Source: Plotosus lineatus (Eukaryota > Chordata > Actinopteri > Siluriformes > Plotosidae). Taken from it: a stretch of DNA of 64,000 nucleotides. Below are positions 22,001 through 29,843 of the stretch, in pieces. The stretch lies in assembly GCA_024760905.1 (NCBI GenBank), contig CM045729.1, positions 79,577,550 to 79,641,549 of the forward strand, written 5' to 3'. Numbering within the stretch: the stretch's first letter is position 1; every line of letters begins with the position of its first letter. The notes under the pieces were generated by a model that was not told where the DNA came from, made no database searches, and saw only the letters and a program-made list of their open reading frames with translations. The translations under genes were made by a program, and so were the position numbers.

Positions 22001-22526
22001 ATGGTAGCAAAGCTCACATCCATCATGGTCAACATCTCTCACCCACTGCACCAGACTGTAGAGGAGCTGAGCAGCTCCTTCAGTGGACGACTGAGGCATC
22101 CTCAGTGCAGGAAGGAGCGCTACCGCAGGTCGTTCATTCCCACCGCTGTCAGACTGTACAACGCCACTTTGTAACTGTCTGTGAAAATACCGGTTATGTG
22201 CAATAAAAACCCCGCGCACTTTAATCAACCACATCTACCCCACTGACTGTGAACCATATCAACCCATCTACTCTGCCCTCAGATACATTACACTTTAATA
22301 TAGGACAGTCTATAAAGTTGCTCCATTCTTTTCTTTTCTTTTATTGTTTAGTAATTTATACTATTTATGTATCTATTTATTTATTTACTTATATAATATA
22401 TATGTATGTGTGTATGTTTGTATATGTATCTATTTTTGCACCCCCTACTGATAGTACCTCAAGAGCCTGTAACAGTGAATTTCTCCATTGTGAGATTAAT
22501 AAAGCTGTATCTTATCTTATCTTATC
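19019..22526 (+). mobile_element. L2/Rex1-like LINE, near full length, 10-bp TSD
   Basis: The element runs from a T-rich 5' end through a 5' UTR, an endonuclease-RT polyprotein region, a 3' UTR and a (TTATC)n terminus (attaataaagctgtatctta). The flanks ttaagtcttt at 19009-19018 and 22527-22536 match, giving a length of about 3.5 kb. It is visibly GC-richer than its surroundings, which supports a young insertion. The exact 5' edge depends on accepting this short TSD next to a T-run. Confidence 0.8.
19219..22174 (+). pseudogene. L2/Rex1-like polyprotein: APE endonuclease + reverse transcriptase, one stop and one frameshift
   Basis: The frame open from before 19219 carries YTRETLLGLRVPALLH, is cut by TGA at 19419-19421, then continues in the same frame to 20790. 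This part is the apurinic-type endonuclease: NVRAITNKTEEL, CFSETWLNE, ILINGDFNHAPL and GRSDHNLVYL contain the expected catalytic N, E, D/N and SDH residues. A proline-rich linker (about 20610-20780) ends this frame. The RT continues one frame over from about 20765: KSEGPDGISPRLL, FDFSSAFNTIRP, GAPQGTVLSPFLF, FSDDSAIVG (FSDD at 21473-21484) and the terminal RRSFIPTAVRLYN. The frame change must lie between 20714 and 20789, and the C7 run near 20761-20767 is the obvious site. All catalytic motifs are kept, so only two lesions separate this copy from an open polyprotein. Confidence 0.92.
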
Positions 22527-22544
22527 TTAAGTCTTTCGGGCTAG

Positions 22545-22825
22545 CTTTGAGATTTGAGAAAGACCAAAAAAACAAAACAAAACAAAAAAAAAACTGTCAG
22601 AAGTAACCGAGTAAGTAAAGACATTGACTCAGTTTGGTTTGATTGGGCGTCACTGCCTTTATAAATCCTAACCAAGACCATTCTATTGATTATTATTATT
22701 ATTATTATTATTTCCATTTATTTAGAAAAAAAAAAACATTTTAGATGAATTTCACCGGGTTAGATCATGTGTAGATTTTTTTTTAAAATCATTATCATAG
22801 TGTTTGACTAGAAATTTGCATAAAT
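22545..22825. other. AT-rich spacer with (ATT)n at 22690-22712
   Basis: Low-complexity A-runs near 22570-22590 and 22727 flank the ATT array. No gene seen. Confidence 0.6.
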
Positions 22826-22842
22826 ATTAAAAATAACCTCCA

Positions 22843-23198
22843 GTGGGCAGTGGTGGTCTAGTGGTATAGGGTGCTGGATCACTGATCCAAAGGTTGGGGG
22901 TTCGAGTCCCACTCTCCACAAGGTTGTCACTGTCCCTCCCAGTGCAGCTAACTGGGTTATCAAAGGCGGGCCATGTCCCTCACTGTCTATGGTGTGAGGC
23001 ATGTAAAAGAACCATTGCTGACTTTCGTAAAGAGTAGCTGCAAAGCCGTCAGCGTGTTTCTGTCCCTTGCTAAAAAGGGTTGTGACAGGAAGGGCATCCG
23101 ACGTAAAAAACCTCTGTCAAATTAAACGTGCGAATCAGATGATTCGCTGTGGCGACTCCCGAGTAAAAGGGAAAAAGCCGAAAGGAAGACAGACAGAC
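22843..23198 (+). mobile_element. SINE-A copy, full length, perfect 17-bp TSD (reference copy)
   Basis: A box TGGTCTAGTGG at 22854-22864 and B box GGTTCGAGTCC at 22899-22909 match the Pol III consensus with tRNA-like spacing. The head resembles tRNA-Glu (ggtggtctagtgg). The core runs to about 23070. The segment 23076-23137 matches the 5' end of the RTE LINE, 23138-23185 matches its 3' end, and the tail is agacagacagac. Flanks attaaaaataacctcca at 22826-22842 and 23199-23215 are exact. Confidence 0.96.
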
Positions 23199-23375
23199 AT
23201 TAAAAATAACCTCCATTTTATCCATTTTGAAATCTTCTAAATTCACTGCACAAAATTGGCCATATTTCATGAAGCAGAAATGTTACATAAATCATGTTGG
23301 TTCCAAAATAGACCCTTTTCAGTAAAAAAAAAGTTAAAATACTGTATATGAGTCACTCATGTAGCAAAATACAAC

Positions 23376-23378
<3 letters not shown>

Positions 23379-23420
<42 letters not shown>
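23379..23420. repeat. (AT)n microsatellite
   Basis: About 21 AT units in an otherwise unremarkable stretch (23216-23914), in which short open frames show no recognisable domain. Confidence 0.93.
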
Positions 23421-23422
<2 letters not shown>

Positions 23423-23914
23423 GAATTATACATTACAGTTCCGAGCAACACTTCTGTGTTTTTAGATTTTTCGCTCTATTATAGTTTGATGATGTCACAG
23501 CCAGACATGATTGGAAACCAAAAAAAGTGAGTTGGCAATGAATGGGATGGATGGAGAACTTATTCTTCCTTGTAATTATAAGAAACACACAGGAATCATG
23601 GGAGTCTGCGAATGCATTTGTGAGGTAGAGGGCAGAAAGTGTTTTTCGTCCAGTGGTGTTATAACATCAGCAGCTGGTTGGCTTCTAACTTCTTGGAGGA
23701 AATATGGGATAATTCCAATTTATACTGCTGCATTGACTCGATGCCAGTGGTTTATGCAGTACAAACCATTCATGAGCATCAGGGGATGTGTAATTACGTT
23801 TCTGGAGAGCTGCATGTCAGACTATTGTGTAGGGTATCAAGTATTTAGTTACACTGTTCTATAAGGAACAGATTTGATGTATAAGTCGGTCTTTCAAAAT
23901 CCCCAGTTAGTACT

Positions 23915-23967
23915 CATTCACTCACTCATTTGATGAGCTGCTTAATCCCACTGGGAACAGAGGAAGG

Positions 23968-24034
<67 letters not shown>

Positions 24035-24230
24035 GGGGCAATTTGGGACTGCCAATTAGCTGAAGGTGTATGTCTGGAAACTAGAGTACTTCGAGGAAAC
24101 CCACACAAGCATTGTGAGAGCATGTAAACTCCACACAGAAACAGCTGAGCCTGGGACTTGGACCCAGATCTTTCTTGCTGTGAAATGGATGTGGTAACCA
24201 CTGTGCCACTGTGCTGACCCTCAATCGTTA
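23915..24230 (-). mobile_element. SINE-D copy interrupted by a (CA)n array
   Basis: On the minus strand: tRNA-like head (gcacagtggcacagtggtta), gtgtggagtttacatgctct, gggtttcctcgaagtactct and gccaattagc context, then a (GT)31 array (23970-24032) where the tail would begin, then a remnant ending gagtgaatgag. The microsatellite expanded inside the SINE or replaced part of its tail. Confidence 0.7.
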
Positions 24231-24956
24231 GTCGCTATAGTGTAATGAAGAGAACTGAAAGAGGTGAGAATCTGGAGAGGAAATTCCAAGATAATTTTTT
24301 ATTCATCAGCAATACTTCAAATATTAAATGTGACCTAAATAATATATTAAAATATAATTCAAATAATGTATTTGTAATTGAAAAATAAAACAAATGTGTA
24401 ATTTTTTATTCTAAACTTCCATTTTTACTCCAGTAAGTTTTTCATGTAACATTCTCACTATAACTTATTTTTCCTGTCCTGCCCTGTTTCTGTAATAACC
24501 CCAACAGTTTATTTGTTTACTTAATACCGTGCATGCATTATTTCACTCATGATGAATCTCAACTCCAGCCATGTGTCCTCTCTCTATCTTAAAACTAGAA
24601 TTTTATGACTGTATGTAAACTTTGCTGAATGCTCCTGCAGGCTTTTTTCTTTTTGAGAACTGGAAAATATCCAAGCAAGACCTGAAGCAAAGCAAAAAAC
24701 ATCCGATCTGAGAGAGGATTGACCCGTGCAATAGCCAACAGATAGTGATGACACAATTGTGTACACTAGGAAAAAAGTTAAAAACATCCATGACTCAGAA
24801 ACCACAGGTCAATAAACCCTCAGTTGGAGTCTGAACTGATACCTGGCTGTTGCCTACGGCCTCCTATTTATTATAGAAATAACAACCGAAATACAAAAAG
24901 ACTTCAAGATACGACAAACGTAACCATATAACCGGATCCAATAAGCGTCCCCCAAT
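24231..24956. other. AT-rich unique sequence, no feature recognised
   Basis: No domain-bearing frame or repeat family was seen. It ends in a T-rich tract (24957-25012) with only scattered G and A interruptions. Confidence 0.55.
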
Positions 24957-25081
24957 GTTTTTTTTTTTTTTTTTTTTTTGTTTTTTTTTTTTTTTGTTTT
25001 TTTATTTTTTTTTAAATATTACTTCTAATAACTGCCCATGTGTACTGGGAGCAAAATCGTAGATCAAACTTACTAATTTTA

Positions 25082-25084
<3 letters not shown>

Positions 25085-25139
<55 letters not shown>

Positions 25140-25155
25140 TAGATATATATATATA
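25085..25155. repeat. (AT)n microsatellite with one AGATAG interruption
   Basis: It directly precedes a pogo-type terminus at 25157. Confidence 0.93.
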
Positions 25156-25156
25156 C

Positions 25157-25656
25157 AGTCGGCCCTCTACTTATGAAAACATCTAAATACAAAAAATCCA
25201 TGTTACGAAAAACATTTTCCTAAATTTTTGCCCTCTGTATACGAAACAAATGCGCCATTCAAAAAAATACAAAAGTGGGATGCGGTTGAGCGAAATCTCA
25301 AAGGAGTATGGCCGAAACCCCTCTACAAGCAGAAGGAGACCTTAAAAGTGGAGATACAGTGACAGGCGATTATTTCGGAAAAAGCAATCGCCATATTTAA
25401 GGACCTCGTGAAGTAGGTTGGGGGTAGGGGTCAGGGTTCTTCAGACCAGCAACCCCCGGACTTTAAAGCATAGTTCGAGAGATTTAAAAAAAAAGGTAAA
25501 TCATTTTCTTTTACTTTTACCACATATTTCAGACATATTTCATACAAAATTGGTGTACTTTTATAATTTTTAAAGGGTTTATGGTGTAGTCTTCTGAGCC
25601 TTGGAACGAATCACACGTTTTACATGCCAAATGCACCTCTACTTCCAAAATCCCCA

Positions 25657-25657
<1 letters not shown>
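25157..25657 (+). mobile_element. pogo/Tigger-type MITE or relic, single recognisable TIR
   Basis: The left end cagtcggccctctacttatg, followed by tccatgttacgaaaaacatt, resembles Tigger-type termini, which recur as a terminus plus a subterminal tacgaaa motif. Near the right end gccttggaacgaatcacacg and aaatgcacctctacttccaa look like the mirror portion but the terminal bases are lost in the following AT array. No transposase is recognisable. Confidence 0.6.

Positions 25658-25719
<62 letters not shown>
25658..25719. repeat. (AT)n microsatellite
   Basis: About 30 AT units separate the pogo-type relic from the Tc1 copy. Confidence 0.93.
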
Positions 25720-25724
<5 letters not shown>

Positions 25725-25733
25725 CTCCTATAT

Positions 25734-26597
25734 GGTCCTTGTAAAAAAATTAGCATATTGTGATAAAGTTCATTCTTTTCTGTAATGTACTGATAAACAT
25801 TAGACTTTCATATATTTTAGATTCATTGGACACAGCTGAAGTAGTTCAAGCATTTTATTGTTTTAATATTGATAATTTTGGCGAAAAAAGTAAAGAAAAA
25901 ACAAAAATCTCTATCTCAAAAAATTAGCATATTTCATCTGACCAATAAAAAAAGTGTTTTTAATACAAAAAAAGTCAACTTTCAAATAATTATGTTCAGT
26001 TATGCACTCAATACTTGGTCGGGAATCCTTTTACAGAAATGACTGCTTCAATGCGGCGTGGCATGGAGGCAATCAGCCTGTGGCACTGCTGAGGTGTCAT
26101 GGAGGCCCAGGATGCTTCGATAGCGGCCTTAAGCTCATCCACAGTGTCGGGTCTGGTGTCTCTCAACTTTCTCTTCACAATATCCCACAGATTCTCTATG
26201 GGGTTCAGGTCAGGAGAGTTGGCAGGCCAATTGAGCACAGTAATACCATGGTCAGTAAACCATTTAGCAGTGGTTTTGGCACTGTGAGCAGGTGCCAGGT
26301 CGTGCTGACAAATGAAATCTTCATCTCCATAAAGCTTTTCAGCAGATGGAAGCATGAAGTGCTCCAAAATCTCCTGATAGCTAGCTGCATTGACCCTGCC
26401 CTTGATAAAACACAGTGGACCAACACCAGCAGCTGATATGGCACCCCAGACCATCACTGACTGTGGGTACTTGACACTGGACTTCAGGCATTTTGGCATT
26501 TCCTTCTCCCCAGTCTTCCTCCAGACTCTGGCACCTTAATTTCCGAATGACATGCAAAATTTGCTTTCATCCGAAAAAAGTACTTTGGACCACTGAT
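25734..26597 (-). mobile_element. Tc1-like transposon, truncated (transposase C-terminal half retained)
   Basis: The left end ggtccttgtaaaaaaattag matches the TIR of the longer copy at 56491 (agtccttctcaaaaaattag). The element reads leftward and stops at about 26597, where it loses similarity just upstream of the first catalytic region. Its TIR side also contains a second internal aaaaaattagcatattt motif near 25918, as in the other copy. Confidence 0.9.
26008..26597 (-). pseudogene. Tc1-like DDE transposase, C-terminal half
   Basis: The longest frame (26008-26499) carries SVKYPQSVMVWGAISAAGVG, the second catalytic aspartate in QHDLAPAHSAKTTAKWF, and the third acid in NSPDLNPIENLWDIVKRKL, ending AVISVKGFPTKY. 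Spacing between the D and E fits the DD34E arrangement of Tc1. Upstream, a shifted frame contains FACHSEIKVPESG, where FCMSFGNQGARVW is expected, so a frameshift and a stop separate the first catalytic region. The N-terminal DNA-binding domains are absent. The enzyme cut and joined transposon ends at TA; this copy cannot act alone. Confidence 0.92.
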
Positions 26598-26803
26598 ATA
26601 TAGATAGGTATGCACACAGAATATACAGCAAGTAGAATAGACACAATTCGCATTACGACTGCGCATGTGTGGGAAACGTGACCCAACAGCTGATCCGAGG
26701 GTCACTACTACCAAACTTTATTGCAGCCACTTGCTGTTGTATGGAAACACATCCGAACAACTGCTGCTTAAAGTCTGCCTTTACTAAGCCTTAAATTATC
26801 GAC

Positions 26804-27268
26804 ATGCCAGGTGCGCATTGTGCCGTAGTGAACTGTGGGAAGGGCATGTATCAAAAGTTGGAAAAAGCTAGTTTGCAGTATACATGCCGGCAAATTTTCG
26901 ACTAACGCGTGTACGTCTGCCACCATTCACGCTATTTACTTTCCCCACTGAACTGAAGGATCCGGAGGGACACAAACGTTGGATTAAAGCAGTAAGTTTA
27001 TAATTAAAGTGTTCTTTATTCAAATTCATAGAACCTATAGACTACTACTGTATATTACCTTTTATTTACCTGTTACTTTACCATAAAAATCGGCGATGCC
27101 AAATTATATATGTGAATTATATGTAAATTTTTCTTTATGTTAAAGTTATTTTAATGTGTAATATAGACTAACAAATGCTGTCAGATCACTCGGTGACCAC
27201 TGTAAAACTTGTATTTTCCTTTTTTGTAGTCATTACGAAGTCACGCTAATAGGGGTGCCTGGTCCTTC
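26804..27268 (+). pseudogene. THAP-type zinc-finger protein, first exon and start of second
   Basis: From ATG 26804 the frame reads MPGAHCAVVNCGKGMYQKL, matching the THAP N-terminus C-x(2-4)-C pattern. It is closed by TAA at 26903-26905. One frame over, about 26907-26990, it continues PPFTLFTFPTELKDPEGHKR and WIKA, matching the central THAP block (FPxxxxxxxxWxxA). A consensus splice donor CA|GTAAGT lies at 26992, and a pyrimidine-rich acceptor ending ttttttgtag at 27229 bounds a 238-bp intron. The next exon begins SLRSHANRGAWS, plausible for the region before the missing C-x2-H. THAP domains are DNA-binding modules often found in transposases. The stop and the truncation make this a relic. 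The THAP call is from pattern; its transposase role is inferred. Confidence 0.68.
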
Positions 27269-27657
27269 ATTGTTAAAAACTTCGCTATGTCAGCGTACGT
27301 ACACGGCGGCCACTTTGATAAGGCATCATTTTCTGCCTCACAGCCGTCTTCAAGTCCCAAGGGGTTGGAAATTGTCACGATTTCCTCATCCACTTCAAAT
27401 GTCAACAAGCTGGCAGAGTCGCATTGGACTTGTTTAGATTCCTCAGCCTTTGACAAAATTATCGGCGGTTTTTGTAACGTCGCTGAAAATGCAAGCGCAA
27501 CAAGTTCATCTTTACGCTTGCGAGAACAACCGGAAAGACCCCTACGTATACAATACGCCCGAAGGTCGGGAACTTTCCATAAATTAAACGCATCGATAGT
27601 GCAGGTCTCATCCACATCAAGGTTTACTTCCGCCATGATTGGTAGTCGCGATCCCAT
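27241..27657 (-). CDS. SAP-domain protein N-terminal exon (fragment of a larger gene)
   Basis: The open frame is 138 residues, starting at 27657 or, more likely, at an internal Met at 27636 (MAEVNLDVDETCTIDAFNLW). Residues about 28-60 (WKVPDLRAYCIRRGL, then SRKRKDELVALAF) match the SAP helix-extended-loop-helix, a DNA-binding motif. A later block, KWPPCTYADIAKFL, resembles the segment that precedes SWIM/YqaJ-type regions in large uncharacterised fish proteins, as I recall. The frame then runs into antisense THAP sequence, so the rest of the gene is deleted. The start lies under 60 bp from the right TIR, as expected for a transposon gene. The frame itself is undamaged, unlike the THAP exon. 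A protein search would settle the family. Confidence 0.55.
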   Translation of the reverse strand: MGSRLPIMAEVNLDVDETCTIDAFNLWKVPDLRAYCIRRGLSGCSRKRKDELVALAFSATLQKPPIILSKAEESKQVQCDSASLLTFEVDEEIVTISNPLGLEDGCEAENDALSKWPPCTYADIAKFLTMKDQAPLLA

Positions 27658-27695
27658 GATGCCGTGCGCAAGCCGAGATACGAATTGTGTCTATT

Positions 27696-28446
27696 AGCTT
27701 CATTTATGAGAAAAACAAAACAAAACAAAACATTATTTACATGGAATCAGTTCAGTGTATTTCAAAGCACCAGTCCAAAAGATGTTGGAACACCAGTTTA
27801 CATTACCCAAACAAAAAAAATTAATAAAGATAAACAATGGATTTTGTGTTTATTTCAGAAAATGAGCCTTTTTCTCTGTTGGAGAAGGAAACTTCTTTTT
27901 TTTTCCAATTATTGATTGTTTTCCATTACACCAGAAGACAAACACAGTTACCTGCTCCCCATTATTACTGTGATTCACAATCTGCATGCGAGTGGGCCAA
28001 AGCTTTCCAGTAAATTGTTCTAACTGATGGAGCAACATCCTGTTTTCCATGTAAATGGCTGGATTTTGTAACAACTTAGCAGATGCCAAACTTGCTCTCC
28101 TGAGACAGGCCATGCAGACAAATCCTCTTCCAATCCTCCTTTTTTTTATTCACAAGGATCTTTCTCTCCAAAAGCTGAAAACGTTTATTTACCATCATCC
28201 ATCATCCGCTAATTTTTATGTTGATACCAAGGACAAACTCAAACAATATGTTTTGTATTTTGAGTAAACACTTACTGTATATCAACACTATTGTCCTGCG
28301 GCCCTAGTAGTACTTCTATTCTGAAGCTACTTAGAAAAAAACAATGCTTTTTCCCACAGAACCTCAGATGCAATACAATTACAATGTATTCATATCATAC
28401 TTTTAATTATGAACATTGCCACAAAACAGTTTTACAGGAATTTAGG

Positions 28447-28449
<3 letters not shown>
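27696..28449. other. Unique or unassigned sequence
   Basis: A minus-strand frame at 27850-28113 (MACLRRASLASAKLLQNPAI) followed by a possible splice donor (cag|gtaact at 27951) is noted but not convincing as an exon. No repeat family recognised. Confidence 0.4.

Positions 28450-28520
<71 letters not shown>
28450..28520. repeat. (AT)n microsatellite at the 5' end of an RTE copy
   Basis: About 35 AT units run directly into the RTE 5' terminus (atgcagccatgagggg). Confidence 0.95.
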
Positions 28521-28525
<5 letters not shown>

Positions 28526-28826
28526 GCCATGAGGGGGGCACAAGCGAGTGCTCTCAATCATGCCAGTCACAAGCCCAGATAAATGTAGAGGGTTGTGTCA
28601 GAAAGGGCATCCAACGTAAAACCTGAGCCAGATCAAATATGCAAATCACAAATATTACCTCAAAACTAGATCGGTCAAGGTCCGGGTTAAGAACGACCGC
28701 CATCAGTGTTGTTAACCAACAGGGTGCTGGTGGAAATTGAACTACTGTTGGTCGAAGAAGGAGAGGCGAGAGGCGTATCCATAGGTGGAGGAGAAGAGGA
28801 AAAGTATGAGTCGAGGACAAGAGTAG

Positions 28827-29838
28827 CAAGGGTGTAGGCTGGTCTGACTGTGGGTGGGTGCACATTTCGTTTGACCGGAACTCAAGTCCCAGGGGCTATA
28901 GGCCTTAAAGGGGAAATGAAACGCCAACTAAATAAGTTGGCGATAGCTTAAGTATTTTTTATTGAAGTGATTGAGGCTTAAATTTTATATCATAAATAAA
29001 CCATTGCACACACAGCGGTTTTGTTTTATGTGCTTGTCGTATAAGTTATCGACCCAAAAGCTGCCAATGCTAAGTGGCCGCCTACACAAAGTTACAATGA
29101 CGTCACTGGGTTGATACAAAGTACCACATGAAATATAGTGCATGCATATCACAGCGTGTTATAGGACATAAACAACATGGAATCTCACGACAGCAACATG
29201 CACAGTTTTTCAGCAGAAGACGATTCATCTATTACTCTCAGAAAACGAGTCAAATATTATAGTTTAACCAAAAACATTCTCAAATATATTTCAAACTACA
29301 TCTGCAAGTACATGTGCTAAATACATTTACAAATTGAGCTAAAGTTATTTATCTATTCAAAGGCACAAACAAATATTAATACATATTTACAGCACAAAAG
29401 CATCCTATTAATTTTATAAAAAGTACTGACCATTAAGCTGCAGATACAGGCTGGATGGCTTATGATTATTTTAGCCATTCATTCTCTGTGTGTCAATGTT
29501 TGTGTTCTAACACATGTGCAGGAACCGGAGGCGGTACTAACAAACTGTGCTTTATTCTCACAATCGCACTTTGTTTGATTGACAGTGTTCAGCTATTATT
29601 GCTTACTGATATTTTTGTTGATTGGTCAGCTCGGGCTTGCACATGTGCAGTGCCCGTTACACGTTAACTTCTGGTTTACTTCCTGACGCTAGTCATGCGG
29701 AACTTATCTCCGACTTTCTCTTCAATAACAGTCATTAAGTTTATTCATAAGATTGTGAATACACATAATTTCTTGTCCAGTGGAACTCAGTGTTGGGGGG
29801 GGGGTGCACTCTGTGCACCTCCCCAGCCTACCCCCTTG
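28827..29838. mobile_element. TIR DNA element inserted in the RTE copy, 5-bp TSD
   Basis: Left end caagggtgtaggctgg and right end (complement) caagggggtaggctgg match at 15 of 16 positions. A further ggtgcaca block is shared after an offset. The flanking agtag at 28822-28826 and 29839-29843 is duplicated, and the uninterrupted RTE has agtaggga once. Inside is a 47-codon frame from ATG 29177 (MESHDSNMHSFSAEDDSS) with a palindromic TGACGTCA at 29098-29105 about 70 bp upstream. I do not recognise the family. Confidence 0.7.
29098..29105. promoter_or_regulatory. TGACGTCA (CRE/ATF-like) palindrome
   Basis: A perfect 8-bp CRE consensus lies 71 bp upstream of the only ATG-initiated frame in the TIR element. 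It could be part of that element's promoter. An 8-mer can occur by chance, so this is tentative. Confidence 0.35.
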
Positions 29839-29843
29839 AGTAG

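Larger units (their letters stand above)
26636..27695. mobile_element. Small TIR element carrying THAP and SAP gene pieces, internally deleted
   Basis: Outer inverted repeats aatagacacaattcg (26636-26650) and its complement (27681-27695) are exact over 15 bp. They extend imperfectly through a shared TGCGCA block (about 30 bp with one gap). Inside, a THAP-type exon reads rightward and a SAP-type exon reads leftward, so the genes converge and meet at about 27255-27270. The most economical reading is an internally deleted, non-autonomous copy of a larger two-gene DNA transposon. The target duplication is unclear: TA or AG would both fit. I do not recognise the superfamily. Confidence 0.65.

Noticed and set aside
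22854..22909. Possible functional tRNA-Glu gene
   Set aside because: A and B boxes match, but no acceptor or anticodon stem pairing closes the head and it continues into a repeated SINE core with TSDs. The other tRNA-like heads are rejected for the same reason.
23970..24032. CRISPR-like or satellite array
   Set aside because: It is a plain (CA)n tract without spacers. No CRISPR or long-unit satellite is present in the window.
26002..26436. Plus-strand 144-codon frame at the Tc1 copy
   Set aside because: It is antisense to the conserved transposase frame, and the equivalent frame recurs at 57062-57484 for the same reason.
27952..28140. Minus-strand candidate exon (MACLRRASLASAKLLQ to a GT donor at 27951)
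   Set aside because: The frame is closed just upstream by a stop, the acceptor context is poor and I recognise no domain. It remains possible but unsupported.
29455..29667. 70-codon frame within the TIR element
   Set aside because: No similarity recognised and composition is like its flanks; probably chance.
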